Source: Janthinobacterium sp. LM6 (GTDB lineage Bacteria > Pseudomonadota > Gammaproteobacteria > Burkholderiales > Burkholderiaceae_D). From it: DNA of 64,000 nt. The position numbers and the translations under genes are program-made. The notes below the pieces were generated by a model. The model was not told the DNA's origin. It did not search any database and was given only the letters and a program-made list of their open reading frames with translations. Location: positions 3,658,001-3,722,000 of the forward strand of contig NZ_CP019510.1 in assembly GCF_002002885.1 (NCBI RefSeq), given 5' to 3'. This document shows, in pieces, positions 16,643 through 24,922 of the stretch (the stretch's first letter is position 1; the number at the start of each line of letters is the position of its first letter).

Positions 16643-17284
16643 ATGCCCACATCAATCTCCCGCCATGTAGCCGGCTGCGCCGTATTGGCCTTTTCCGGTT
16701 TGGTCGCCATGCAGGCAGTCCATGCCGAAGAGACGGGGCCCATCGATGCGCGTGCCGTGTGGCAGGAACGCTCGCTGTCAACCTGCCGCAGCGGGCAATC
16801 GCACTCCGCGCCCGACGTCTGCATGCTGCGCACCATGCAGCGTACCGGTGCGCATCCGCAAGCCATCGCCGCCGCCAGGATGCTGGTCAGGGCAAACATG
16901 GCAGCTTACATCTCTGCCTGGCGCCCGCTGGGCAAGGTGGCGCTGGCCACCGTCACCTATCCGTTTCGCGCCAACACGAATGAAGGCACCTTGCTGATCG
17001 GCAGCGATGGCGCCGCCATCGACGTCGACGAGCACTCCGTGCGCGAGGAAGACCGCGCCACGCCTGCCTGGCAAGCGTTTACGGCCGCCCACCCGGATGC
17101 CATGCCGTTTGCGCCCGCCGAGTTCGTCGGCAGCACGGCGACGGCCGATGGCGGCCAGAGCGTGCTGTTTTCCACGCCTCTGATCACCTGCCACGCCTGC
17201 GCCGACGATGGCGCCCTGCTGGTCGCCTACACGATCGACAAGGCCGGTATCGTGCTCGAGCGAAAACTCTTGACGATCAAGTAA
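16643..17284 (+). CDS. Secreted protein of unknown function
   Basis: The 213-residue protein has a signal peptide ending at VHAEE (about residue 28). Five cysteines include a CHAC pair near the C-terminus (PLITCHACADDGALLVAYTI) and STCRSGQS / DVCMLRT further upstream. This suggests disulfides or metal or haem contact, although CHAC is not a canonical CxxCH haem site. No known domain is recognised. The ATG at 16643 follows AAAGGA and a consensus -10. Confidence 0.7.
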   Translation: MPTSISRHVAGCAVLAFSGLVAMQAVHAEETGPIDARAVWQERSLSTCRSGQSHSAPDVCMLRTMQRTGAHPQAIAAARMLVRANMAAYISAWRPLGKVALATVTYPFRANTNEGTLLIGSDGAAIDVDEHSVREEDRATPAWQAFTAAHPDAMPFAPAEFVGSTATADGGQSVLFSTPLITCHACADDGALLVAYTIDKAGIVLERKLLTIK

Positions 17285-17370
17285 GGCTGCATCAAAGATA
17301 AGATAGAATTGCTTGATGGCATGTCTATACGAGTACATGCCATCGATCCAACTACTTATCACAGGAAACC

Positions 17371-18234
17371 ATGCGCCGCTCTTGCCTTGCACTGCACCTC
17401 ACCGCCGCCCTGCTGCTGTCCAGCTCCTTCCATCTCGCCAATGCCGCGCCCGCCGCTGCCGCTTCCTCCAGCGCAGCCGCGCCTCTCGTCATCGGCGAAA
17501 GTTTCAGCATCGATTCGCCGGCGCTGAAAGAAAAACGCCACATCAATGTGTACATGGCGCGCGCCTGGGATACGCCGCCCGACGCCCCGCTGCCCGTGCT
17601 GTACATGCCGGACGGCGGCGTGGCCGAAGACTTTTTGCACGTGGCCGGCTTGCTGCAGGTATCCGTGGCGAATGGCACGATGCGCCCGTTCATGCTGGTC
17701 GGCATGCAGAACACGCAGCGCCGGCGCGATTTGACGGGCCCGACCGGGAATGCGGAAGACCGCAAGATCGCCCCCGTCGTGGGCGGCGCGCAAGCCTACC
17801 GGACCTTCATCCGCGATGAACTGATGCCGGAAGTCAAGCGCCGCTACCGCACGACGGGCGAGACGGCCATCGTCGGCGAATCGCTGGGAGGCCTGTTCGT
17901 GGTGGAAACCTATCTGCTGGAACCGCAGCTGTTCGACCATTACCTGGCCTTCGACCCCAGCCTGTGGTGGAATCATGGCGCCCTGCCGCGCCAGGCGGCA
18001 GCCCTGCTGGCGAAAGGCACGCCAGGCAAGCACAGCCTGTACCTGGCGTCCAGCAGCGAGGCAGGCATCGCCGTGGAAGTGCAGCGCCTGGCCGACGTGC
18101 TGGAAAAACAGGCGCCGCGCGACTTGCAATGGCATGTGGAAAAGATGCCGGAAGAAACCCACGGCACGATCTATCACCCTGCCGCCCTGAAAGCGTTTCG
18201 CAGCGTCTTCAAGCCGGCCACGCCGCCGCAATAA
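17371..18234 (+). CDS. Exported alpha/beta-hydrolase, putative esterase (esterase D / IroE-like)
   Basis: The 287-residue protein has a signal peptide and a serine-hydrolase core of the PF00756 type: PLPVLYMPDGG for the oxyanion region, GESLGG with the nucleophile Ser, DPSLWWN, and a late ETHGTIYHPAA His. Relatives hydrolyse carboxyl esters, siderophore lactones or mycolate-type esters, and a periplasmic siderophore esterase is conceivable. No siderophore gene is nearby, so this is an open guess. AGGA precedes the ATG. It converges tightly on the LysR gene. Confidence 0.8.
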   Translation: MRRSCLALHLTAALLLSSSFHLANAAPAAAASSSAAAPLVIGESFSIDSPALKEKRHINVYMARAWDTPPDAPLPVLYMPDGGVAEDFLHVAGLLQVSVANGTMRPFMLVGMQNTQRRRDLTGPTGNAEDRKIAPVVGGAQAYRTFIRDELMPEVKRRYRTTGETAIVGESLGGLFVVETYLLEPQLFDHYLAFDPSLWWNHGALPRQAAALLAKGTPGKHSLYLASSSEAGIAVEVQRLADVLEKQAPRDLQWHVEKMPEETHGTIYHPAALKAFRSVFKPATPPQ

Positions 18235-18243
18235 GGGGGACGG

Positions 18244-19131
18244 CTACGGCGCCGGCAGCGCCTGCCCCATCTGCTCGCGCAGCCAGTGCAGCAAGGTGGT
18301 GCGGCGCGCGTCGCCGTCGAACGGCAGCGGCGACAGCAGGAAATAGCCGCTGCCGTCGCGCCGGAACCCGAAGGGCGCGACCAGGCGCCCGCTGTCGAGG
18401 TCTTCGCGCGCCATGAAGACAGAGCCGATGGCCACGCCGAGGCCGGCGCAAGCCGCTTGCAGGCTCAGATAGAAGTGCTCGTAGGTCTGGCTGTCGCCCT
18501 GGCCGCCGCCATCGGCGTCCTTGCCGGCGGCGCGCCAGTGGGCCCAGGCGGCCGGGCGCGACGCCGTGTGCAGCAGGCGCTGCGCGGACAGGTCCAGCCG
18601 GCCTTGCCGCAGCAGGGCCGGCGCGCACACGGGCGCGATCCATTCATCGCACACCTTTTCCGCATGCAAGCCCGTATCCCACAGAAAATCGTTGCGGCGC
18701 AGCGCCACGTCCACCGCGTCGCGCTGGAACGCCACCGGCCCGCCCGAGGCAAACAGGTGCAGCGGCACCTCGGGATGCCGCCGGTAAAAGTCGCCGAGGC
18801 GCGGTATCAGCCATTTCATCGCGATCGTCGGCTCGCACGACACCACCAGCGGCCCCTGACGCACCGGCTGGCGCACGGCTTCGAGGGCGGCGTCGAGCCG
18901 CTCGAACGCTTGCTGGACGGCATCGCGCAACTGCGCGCCGGCCGGCAGGAGGAAGACGCCGCGGTTGCGGCGTTCGAACAGGGGCGTGCCCAGCGACGTT
19001 TCCAGCAGGCGGATTTGCCGGCTGACCGCCCCGTGCGTGACGTGCAGCTCCGCGGCCGCCTGGACGAAACTGCCCAGCCTGGCCGCGGCTTCGAAGAACC
19101 GCAAGGTGCCGAGCGCCGCCTGCCTAGTCAT
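18244..19131 (-). CDS. LysR-family regulator, GcvA-like
   Basis: The 295-residue protein has a LysR helix-turn-helix (RFFEAAARLGSFVQAAAELHVTHGAVSRQIRLLE) and a periplasmic-binding-like effector domain. The sequence style (THGAVSRQIR, LFERRNRGVFL) is that of the GcvA/AmpR branch. It is divergent from a RhtB-type exporter, so it most likely controls export of an amino acid or analogue that is also its inducer. This is inferred from arrangement. Confidence 0.87.
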   Translation of the reverse strand: MTRQAALGTLRFFEAAARLGSFVQAAAELHVTHGAVSRQIRLLETSLGTPLFERRNRGVFLLPAGAQLRDAVQQAFERLDAALEAVRQPVRQGPLVVSCEPTIAMKWLIPRLGDFYRRHPEVPLHLFASGGPVAFQRDAVDVALRRNDFLWDTGLHAEKVCDEWIAPVCAPALLRQGRLDLSAQRLLHTASRPAAWAHWRAAGKDADGGGQGDSQTYEHFYLSLQAACAGLGVAIGSVFMAREDLDSGRLVAPFGFRRDGSGYFLLSPLPFDGDARRTTLLHWLREQMGQALPAP

Positions 19132-19303
19132 GATCTGTCATTTTTTCTCACACATATCCGCAAGATATCATCGTTTTTCATGGAACGCCATTCTAGGGAT
19201 AATTTGTCTTCCGGCAGCCCGCATGCGCGCCGTTTCCTTGCCGCACAAGCGAGAAATAGTCACCGATGGCCGTGCGGGCGCCACCACTGCCCAAGGAAGA
19301 CTC

Positions 19304-19924
19304 ATGATTACATTGCTTGCCGTTGCCCTGATTACCCTGCTGGCCTCCATCGTCCCCGGCCCCGATTTCGCGATGGTCACGCGCAACAGCTATCTGCATG
19401 GCCGCCGCGCCGGCCTGCTGGCCGCGCTCGGCATCGCGCTGGGCGTGCAAGTGCACGTGTTCTATACGATGTTTGGCGTAGCGCTGCTCATCGCCGGTTC
19501 GCCTGCGCTATTTACGGCGATCAAGCTGGCCGGCGCCCTCTACCTGGCCGTGATAGGCTGGAACACCTGGGCCAACCGCGCCGGACTCGTCATCGACCTG
19601 CACGGCGACGCCTGCGTGCCACGGCATCAAATCTTGCTCAACGGCTTTCTGACCAATGCCCTGAATCCGAAAACGACCCTGTTTGTCATCAGCACCTACA
19701 CCCAGGTGGTGCAGCCCGGCACGCCGTTGGCAGTCCAGTTCGGCTACGGGCTGTGCATGTCCGCCATCCATCTGGCCTGGTTCGCCCTGGTGGCCGTCTT
19801 TTTCTCGCAAGCGCGCTTCCGCTTGCGCATGGTCAGCCACCAGCGGACCATCGACCGGCTGATCGGTGCGGTCCTGATGGCGCTGGGCGTCGCGCTCGCC
19901 TGCGCCAACATGGACAAACTGTAA
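19304..19924 (+). CDS. LysE/RhtB-family amino acid exporter
   Basis: The 206-residue inner-membrane protein has about six hydrophobic segments and the family signature ASIVPGPDFAMVTRNSYLHGRRAG at residues 14-37, plus GALYLAVIGWNTW and NALNPKTTLFVIS. Relatives export homoserine, threonine or other neutral amino acids. The ATG at 19304 has AAGGAAG upstream. The divergent LysR gene lies 172 bases away and is the probable regulator. Confidence 0.87.
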   Translation: MITLLAVALITLLASIVPGPDFAMVTRNSYLHGRRAGLLAALGIALGVQVHVFYTMFGVALLIAGSPALFTAIKLAGALYLAVIGWNTWANRAGLVIDLHGDACVPRHQILLNGFLTNALNPKTTLFVISTYTQVVQPGTPLAVQFGYGLCMSAIHLAWFALVAVFFSQARFRLRMVSHQRTIDRLIGAVLMALGVALACANMDKL

Positions 19925-19958
19925 TCTGGCGCGGGACGTGCCCGCCGCATCCGGCGGG

Positions 19959-19964
19959 TAAAAT
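19959..19964 (+). promoter_or_regulatory. Possible -10 of uppP
   Basis: TAAAAT lies 36 bases before the uppP ATG, just after a small GC-rich inverted repeat (CCCGCC/GGCGGG, 19941-19957). The same TAAAATCGCC-like sequence recurs before mntP at 20853-20858. Confidence 0.4.
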
Positions 19965-20000
19965 CGGCGGCCCTGCTTCCCCCGCCGAGTACAGATACCC

Positions 20001-20855
20001 ATGACTTTCCTGCAACTTTTCATCCTTTCCATCGTCCAGGGCTTCGCCGAGCTGCTGCCCGTGTCCAGCTCCGCCCACGTCATCATGGCGGAAAAATGGA
20101 TGGGCCTGGACCCGACGTCGCCGGAGCTGACCATGCTGCTGGTGATGCTGCACACGGGCACCATGTTCGCCGTCATCGTGTATTTCTGGAAATCCTGGCG
20201 CGCCACGTACTTCAGCTCGGCCACTGCCTTCCGCAGCAATGCCCTGCTGCTCGTGGCCGCCACGGCCCTGACGGGCATCGTCGGCTTCGGCTTGCTGAAA
20301 GGCATTACGCACGTCATGAGCAAGGATGCGCCCGGCTTTGAAATCGAGCACCTGTTCGGCAACGCGAAGCTGATGGCCGCCGCCCTGGCCGCCGCAGGCG
20401 TGCTGATCATTGTGTCGTCGCGCCTGCAGGCGCGCCAGCATGGCACCTTGTCCGTCGGCAAGGCGATGCTGATCGGCGCCGTGCAGGGCCTGTGCCTGCC
20501 TTTCCGGGGCTTTTCCCGCTCGGGCGCCACCATTTCCGCCGGCATCGCCATGGGCGTGCCGCAGCGCCGCGCCGAGGAATTCAGCTTCGCCCTGGCCGTC
20601 GTGCTGACGCCGGCCGTGCTGGTCAAGGAAGGCTGGCGCTTCTACCAGGCCGTGGCAAACGGCAGCCTCGACCATCTGGAACACGGCAACAGCCTGCTGC
20701 ACCTGCTCGGTCCCAGCCTGCTGGGCATGCTGCTCTCGTTCCTGGCCGGCTTGCTGGCCCTGCGCTGGCTGTCGCGCTGGCTGGAACAGGGGCGCTGGCA
20801 TTTCTTTGGCGCGTATTGCCTGGTCGCTTCCATGATCGTCTTGTACGTAGGGTAA
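20001..20855 (+). CDS. uppP: Undecaprenyl-diphosphate phosphatase
   Basis: UppP (BacA) dephosphorylates undecaprenyl diphosphate to recycle the lipid carrier for peptidoglycan and other envelope polymers, and overproduction gives bacitracin resistance. The 284-residue membrane protein has both catalytic signatures: QGFAELLPVSSSAHVIM at residues 14-30 and FRGFSRSGATISAG near 169-182. Length and hydrophobic profile are normal. Its stop overlaps a possible -10 (TAAAAT) of the next gene. Confidence 0.95.
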   Translation: MTFLQLFILSIVQGFAELLPVSSSAHVIMAEKWMGLDPTSPELTMLLVMLHTGTMFAVIVYFWKSWRATYFSSATAFRSNALLLVAATALTGIVGFGLLKGITHVMSKDAPGFEIEHLFGNAKLMAAALAAAGVLIIVSSRLQARQHGTLSVGKAMLIGAVQGLCLPFRGFSRSGATISAGIAMGVPQRRAEEFSFALAVVLTPAVLVKEGWRFYQAVANGSLDHLEHGNSLLHLLGPSLLGMLLSFLAGLLALRWLSRWLEQGRWHFFGAYCLVASMIVLYVG

Positions 20856-20902
20856 AATCGCCGGGTTTCTCACATCCCAGCCAGCTCTACTGAAAGCCAA
20901 CG

Positions 20903-21472
20903 ATGAATTTCGCCGCCACCGCCGCCCTCTCGCTTGCCATGTCCACCGATGCCTTCGCGGCAGCCGTGGGCAAGGGCGCCGCCCTGCACAAACCGCAATG
21001 GCGCGAAGCGCTGCGCACGGGCCTGATCTTTGGCGTCATCGAAGCCATCACGCCCATCATCGGCTGGGCCCTGGGCAGCGTGGCCGCGCCCTACGTGGAA
21101 GCGTGGGACCACTGGATCGCCTTCAGCCTGCTGGGCATCATCGGCTTGCTAATGATACGCAATGCCCTTTCCGATGCCGACGAGGAAGAAGCGCCGGCCC
21201 AGTCGCACTCGTTCTGGGTGCTGGCCGTGACGGGCCTGGCCACCAGCATCGACGCCATGGTGGTGGGCGCGGGCCTGGCCTTGCTGGGCGCCAACATCGT
21301 CGTGACGGCCGCCGCCATCGGCTTTTCCACCTTCGTCATGGTCACCCTGGGCGTGATGCTGGGCCGCGTGCTGGGCACGGTGGCCGGACGGCGCGCCGAA
21401 CTGGTGGGCGGCCTGGTGCTGATCGTCATCGGCTGCGTGATCCTGTACGAGCATATCGGCCATCCGGCCTGA
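20903..21472 (+). CDS. mntP: Manganese efflux pump MntP
   Basis: The 189-residue, six-segment membrane protein carries the family motifs [18 protein letters not shown] (residues 8-25) and [21 protein letters not shown] (about 109-129), each with an intramembrane Asp for Mn2+. It expels excess manganese from the cytosol. No room exists for a yybP-ykoY riboswitch in the 47-base gap before it; control may be from the upstream TAAAAT element or read-through from uppP. Confidence 0.93.
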   Translation: MNFAATAALSLAMSTDAFAAAVGKGAALHKPQWREALRTGLIFGVIEAITPIIGWALGSVAAPYVEAWDHWIAFSLLGIIGLLMIRNALSDADEEEAPAQSHSFWVLAVTGLATSIDAMVVGAGLALLGANIVVTAAAIGFSTFVMVTLGVMLGRVLGTVAGRRAELVGGLVLIVIGCVILYEHIGHPA

Positions 21473-21574
21473 GGCCTGGGCAAGACCTGCGCACGCCATG
21501 GCCGGCGGCGCAGGCGACGCGCCACTTTGTGCTACATTCAAGGCTCTGCATTCCTGTCTCGCAAGGTGACCATC

Positions 21575-21781
21575 ATGGAAACTCTGGAGCTGCTTTTTGC
21601 CTCGCTGGTGCGCGAAACGGCCGAATCGATACGCGACCACCACGTCCCTTTTGCCATCAAGCACGACGAGCGCGCCTATTTCGAGTGGATGGACGGGCAT
21701 CCGATCAATGGCTATATCCAGGAAGCGTATCGCGAGATCGAAGAAACCGCCCAGCAGATCCGCGCCATTCGCGCTGGCTGA
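21575..21781 (+). CDS. Small acidic protein of unknown function
   Basis: This 68-residue protein (METLELLFASLVRETAESIR...) is helical and charged, with no signal peptide or membrane segment. AAGGTGA lies before the ATG at 21575; an upstream GTG at 21527 is less likely. I do not recognise a family. Structured repeat copy C starts one base after the stop codon. Confidence 0.65.
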   Translation: METLELLFASLVRETAESIRDHHVPFAIKHDERAYFEWMDGHPINGYIQEAYREIEETAQQIRAIRAG

Positions 21782-21782
21782 T

Positions 21783-21902
21783 GACGCTTGCCGCAAGCTA
21801 CTGCGCGGGGCGCTTTGCGGCCTGCGATGCTCACCGTACTCATGTACGGTTGCGCTTCTTAGCCGCAAATCGCCGCCGCTCGCTACGCTTGCAGCAAGCG
21901 TC
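21783..21902 (+). repeat. Structured intergenic repeat, copy C
   Basis: This copy has the same conserved inner part as A and B (GCGCTTTGCGGCCTGCGATG, then CGCTCGCTACG). Its outer arms are entirely different in sequence, GACGCTTGCCGCAAGC and GCTTGCAGCAAGCGTC, and still pair at 15 of 16 positions. The central hairpin is CCGTAC-TCAT-GTACGG. The element starts one base after the upstream stop. Confidence 0.85.
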
Positions 21903-22014
21903 GATACGCTAGTTGAATGCGTTCAAGGGACGTATTGATACAAATCAAACACTCAGCTGTTTGATACGCTCAAAAAGGTCTGAGCCACCACAATCAGGTC
22001 TGGAGGCGGCAAAC

Positions 22015-22320
22015 ATGGATCAGGAACAAAAACACCAGATCAGGGGCTATGAATTTCATGTGGCGGGGGCGCTGGAGAAGGATGGGCGCTACCGGGGCAT
22101 GATCTTGATCAGCAAGCGCGGCGATACCTTGCAGGTGTACGCCAAGCCCGTGCTGATTGAAACGCCCAGCAGTTTCAAGTCCGTGCACGCGGCCTTGATC
22201 GAGGCCTCGGCGTATGCCCAGGAACTCATCTATAACGGCGCCATCAAGGCCCTGCTGCCGGCCGATGCGCCGCTCGCCGGAAAGCAGGCGCCGCAGCCGC
22301 CGGATTTCGTCGGCAACTGA
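22015..22320 (+). CDS. Small protein of unknown function
   Basis: The 101-residue protein (MDQEQKHQIRGYEFHVAGALE...) looks like a compact alpha-beta domain: two strands in YEFHVAGALEKDGRYRGMILIS, then a SFKSVHAALIEASAYAQELIYNGAIKALL helix pair. No signal or membrane segment is present. TGGAGG lies before the ATG at 22015. It may be transcribed alone, because the structured repeat separates it from the gene upstream. Function is unknown. Confidence 0.65.
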   Translation: MDQEQKHQIRGYEFHVAGALEKDGRYRGMILISKRGDTLQVYAKPVLIETPSSFKSVHAALIEASAYAQELIYNGAIKALLPADAPLAGKQAPQPPDFVGN

Positions 22321-22355
22321 CGCCGGCGAGCCCATCCGGCTACCCTGGGCGCGCG

Positions 22356-22361
22356 TATAAT
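22356..22361 (+). promoter_or_regulatory. -10 element, near-leaderless gene
   Basis: TATAAT lies 15 bases before the ATG at 22377, so transcription would begin only about 8 bases ahead of the first ATG. A second in-frame ATG at 22392 would give a normal, if short, leader. Confidence 0.5.
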
Positions 22362-22376
22362 GACGCGCTTTCCCGG

Positions 22377-22637
22377 ATGAAAACGCAGAATATGGAATAT
22401 GTGAATTTACCGCTGGTCTTCCTCGTCGGCTGCGCCCTGATCGCCTTGCTGGCCAAGAAGAATGGCTATTCGTGGTACCTGTTTTTCTTTGCCATCGCCG
22501 TCCCCCCGCCCCTGTTGCTGCTGGCCTTGCCGCATGTGGTGAGCGCGGAGGCCGCTACGCTGACCTCCGTACGGCTGGGCACCGCCCTGCTCTTCCCCGT
22601 GGCCGGCTTGCTGCTGGCCCTGCGGCGCAAGCGCTGA
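22377..22637 (+). CDS. Small inner-membrane protein of unknown function
   Basis: The 86-residue protein has three hydrophobic segments (LVFLVGCALIALLA, WYLFFFAIAVPPPLLLLALP, TALLFPVAGLLLALR) and a basic C-terminus (RRKR), which suggests a cytoplasmic C-terminal end. No family is recognised. The start is uncertain between 22377 and 22392, because neither ATG has a ribosome site and the promoter lies very close. Confidence 0.6.
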   Translation: MKTQNMEYVNLPLVFLVGCALIALLAKKNGYSWYLFFFAIAVPPPLLLLALPHVVSAEAATLTSVRLGTALLFPVAGLLLALRRKR

Positions 22638-22650
22638 CCGGCAAGCTGCC

Positions 22651-22872
22651 TCAGCGTGCCGGCAAGCCATCGGCCAGGCGCCAGCCGACGGACAGCGCCA
22701 GTTGCTGCGCCTCTTTTTCGTTGCTGCAATCGTCGTAATCGCAGGTGTCCGCATAGGCGCCGCACGCCTGGTTCTGGCTGACGTACGAGCCGACCCAGCG
22801 ACCGTCGCGGCGCTGGCTGGCCGTGGCGCTGATGGTAAAACCTTTGTGGATGGTGGGATTTTCAAAAGGCAT
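22651..22872 (-). CDS. Small cysteine-containing protein of unknown function
   Basis: The 73-residue protein (MPFENPTIHKGFTISATA...) has a strong ribosome site (GGAGGAATT) before the ATG at 22872. It looks like a small beta-sheet domain (FTISATASQRRDGRWVGSYVS) with three cysteines (NQACGAYADTCDYDDC) and then a helix. No signal peptide is visible. It may bind metal, but no function can be assigned. Confidence 0.65.
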   Translation of the reverse strand: MPFENPTIHKGFTISATASQRRDGRWVGSYVSQNQACGAYADTCDYDDCSNEKEAQQLALSVGWRLADGLPAR

Positions 22873-23004
22873 AATTCCTCCGATGCAAGAAACGTCAGGG
22901 ACCTGACTGGCTTTCACTGTGCGCCTTGCGGCCGCCCACGTCTGTACGTTTGACCACACTCACGAAAAGGGCGCGCGCCGCGCTCGCGCCGGCAGGCGAT
23001 CGGG

Positions 23005-23010
23005 TATGAT
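23005..23010 (+). promoter_or_regulatory. -10 element, probably leaderless yedK
   Basis: TATGAT ends 6 bases before the yedK ATG. Transcription would start at or next to the start codon, and no ribosome site is present, so the mRNA is probably leaderless. Confidence 0.45.
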
Positions 23011-23016
23011 TTCCCC

Positions 23017-23733
23017 ATGTGTGGACGATTCGATCAAAATGACACGGCGCGCGTGCTGGCGTCATCCTTCGGCTGGACCGACGCGGTGTTCGACAGCGAG
23101 GCGGAACCGCACCTGAACGTCGCGCCCGGCACCTACCGGCCCATCCTGCACATCCAGGATGGCGTGCACCGGGTCGACGATGTCTTCTGGGGCTACCGCC
23201 CCGCCTGGGCGGCGCAGGCCACGCCCGCTCCCGGCAAGAAGAAAATCCCCATCGCCATCAATGCCCGCCTGGAAAAGCTCGCCGGCGCCTACTGGAAACC
23301 CTTGCTGCGCGCGGGACGCGGCATCGTCTGCGTTTCCGGCTGGTATGAATGGACGGGCGAGAAAGGCGGCAAGCAGCCGTGGCACATCCACCGCAAGGAC
23401 CGCGCGCCCCTGTTCCTGCTGGCGCTGGCCCAGTTCGGTCCCTACAAGGTCAATCGGGAAGAAGCCGGCTTCGTGCTGGTGACGGCCGACAGTATGGGCG
23501 GCATGGTCGATATCCACGACCGCCGCCCCGTGGCCGTCAGCCGGGAAGACGCGCACCGCTGGCTGGACCCCGCCCTGACACCCGAGCAGGCGCTGCACCT
23601 GGCGCGCACCTGCATGCTCGACGCGGACCTGTTCGAATGGCATGCCGTCGACAATCCGCTGGTGCCCTCCGCCAGGGCCAAGGCGCCGCCGCCGGCCGCG
23701 GCGCAAAGTACATTCGACTGGGGTACGGATTAA
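23017..23733 (+). CDS. yedK: SOS-response-associated (SRAP) protein, YedK/HMCES family
   Basis: The 238-residue protein starts MCGRF, where Cys2 becomes the N-terminal nucleophile after Met removal and forms a thiazolidine crosslink with abasic sites in single-stranded DNA. Other family residues visible are INARLEK (the Asn), CVSGWYEW (the Glu) and MVDIHDRRPVAV (the His). It shields abasic DNA from nucleases and error-prone repair. Length is typical. It converges on the DUF418 gene, with a 4-base overlap at the stops. Confidence 0.93.
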   Translation: MCGRFDQNDTARVLASSFGWTDAVFDSEAEPHLNVAPGTYRPILHIQDGVHRVDDVFWGYRPAWAAQATPAPGKKKIPIAINARLEKLAGAYWKPLLRAGRGIVCVSGWYEWTGEKGGKQPWHIHRKDRAPLFLLALAQFGPYKVNREEAGFVLVTADSMGGMVDIHDRRPVAVSREDAHRWLDPALTPEQALHLARTCMLDADLFEWHAVDNPLVPSARAKAPPPAAAQSTFDWGTD

Positions 23734-24908
23734 GGCAGGCGCGCCAGGCGGCGCCACAGCGCTTCCATGGGGCCTTGCCTGAAATGGCGCAGCCAGTAGC
23801 GGCTCAGCAGCACCTGACTCGCCATCATCACGACCGCCAGGCCCAGCATCTCGGCGGGACGCAACTTGGCGCCCCAGCCCAGGCCCGGCCCCTGCAGCAG
23901 CCAGGTGCCGATCAGCGATTGCAGCAGGTAATTGCTCAGCGCCATGCGTCCCACGGGCGCCAGCCATGCACCGAGCCAGCGCAGCATGAAGGGGCCGGCC
24001 AGCATCAGCGCGGCCACATAGCCGGCCGCCAGCACGGGGCCGCCGGCGAACAGGCCCACTTCGAACAGGGCCGTGTCAAACACGGTTTGATACGGATCGG
24101 CCACCTGCCACGCGACGGCTCCCGCCGCCAGCAGGTTGAACGGCAAGCCTGCGCCCAGGCCCACGGCGCGCACCCGGCGCCACAGGCGCTGGTGGCGCAG
24201 CGGCTGCGTCAGCCAGCCGAAACGCACGGACAAGATGCCCAGCAAGAACAGCACGACGATATGCGGCAGCATGACGGCCGAGTACAGCAAGGAGACGAGG
24301 AAATCGTTGGCGCGCAGCCTGGCGACGGCCCATGCGCCGCCCTGCGTGTAGACCGCGTAACGTTCCGCAAAGGCTTGCAGGTCGCGCGCGATGTCCGGCG
24401 CGCCGCCCTGCTGGCCCACAGGAATCAACAGGCACATGAATAATAGAAAACCGGCCGCCACCAGCCAGGCGCGGTTGCGCACGCGGCTGAGCCTGGCGGA
24501 CAGCAGGGGCAGGATCAGCATGCCGGCGACGGCATACGAGGTCAGCACGTCGCCGCTCCAGATGCAAAAGCCGTGCAGCAGGCCGAACACGAGCAGCCAG
24601 CGCAAACGGCGCCGGTAAGCCGCTTGCGCCGCCTCCCAGCTCCCCAGCTGGCGCCGCAGGGAACGTGTCTGCAAGGCAAAACCGGCGCCGAACAGAAAGG
24701 CGAAGATGGGGTAAAACTTGAATTGCGCCAACGCCGCCACGCCGAAAATGACGAGCTGGTCGAGCACTGGCGGCTGCGCCGGCAAGGTGCCGTAGCGCAA
24801 GGACAGGCTGCCCCAGGCAAACGACCAGATATTCACCAGCAAGATGCCAAACACGGCCAGGCCGCGCAGCACATCGAGCTGCAGCAGGCGTCCGGGTCTG
24901 GCGCTCAT
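23730..24908 (-). CDS. DUF418 family membrane protein (YeiB-like)
   Basis: The 392-residue integral membrane protein has about ten hydrophobic segments and the DUF418 hallmarks: LDVLRGLAVFGILLVNIWSF at the N-terminus, FKFYPIFAFLFGAGFALQ, and the C-terminal PVGRMALSNYLLQSLIGTWLL. Relatives such as E. coli YeiB have no established function; an acyltransferase-3-like architecture has been suggested. It starts 14 bases after ldcA and is probably the last gene of that operon. Confidence 0.85.
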   Translation of the reverse strand: MSARPGRLLQLDVLRGLAVFGILLVNIWSFAWGSLSLRYGTLPAQPPVLDQLVIFGVAALAQFKFYPIFAFLFGAGFALQTRSLRRQLGSWEAAQAAYRRRLRWLLVFGLLHGFCIWSGDVLTSYAVAGMLILPLLSARLSRVRNRAWLVAAGFLLFMCLLIPVGQQGGAPDIARDLQAFAERYAVYTQGGAWAVARLRANDFLVSLLYSAVMLPHIVVLFLLGILSVRFGWLTQPLRHQRLWRRVRAVGLGAGLPFNLLAAGAVAWQVADPYQTVFDTALFEVGLFAGGPVLAAGYVAALMLAGPFMLRWLGAWLAPVGRMALSNYLLQSLIGTWLLQGPGLGWGAKLRPAEMLGLAVVMMASQVLLSRYWLRHFRQGPMEALWRRLARLP

Positions 24909-24922
24909 GGGACCGAGGGCGC

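Noticed and set aside
18244..19131. Taking this LysR gene (or the one at 61557) as phcA
   Set aside because: Each is divergent from a transporter and reads like a GcvA- or YeiE-branch regulator; nothing links them to the phc operon.
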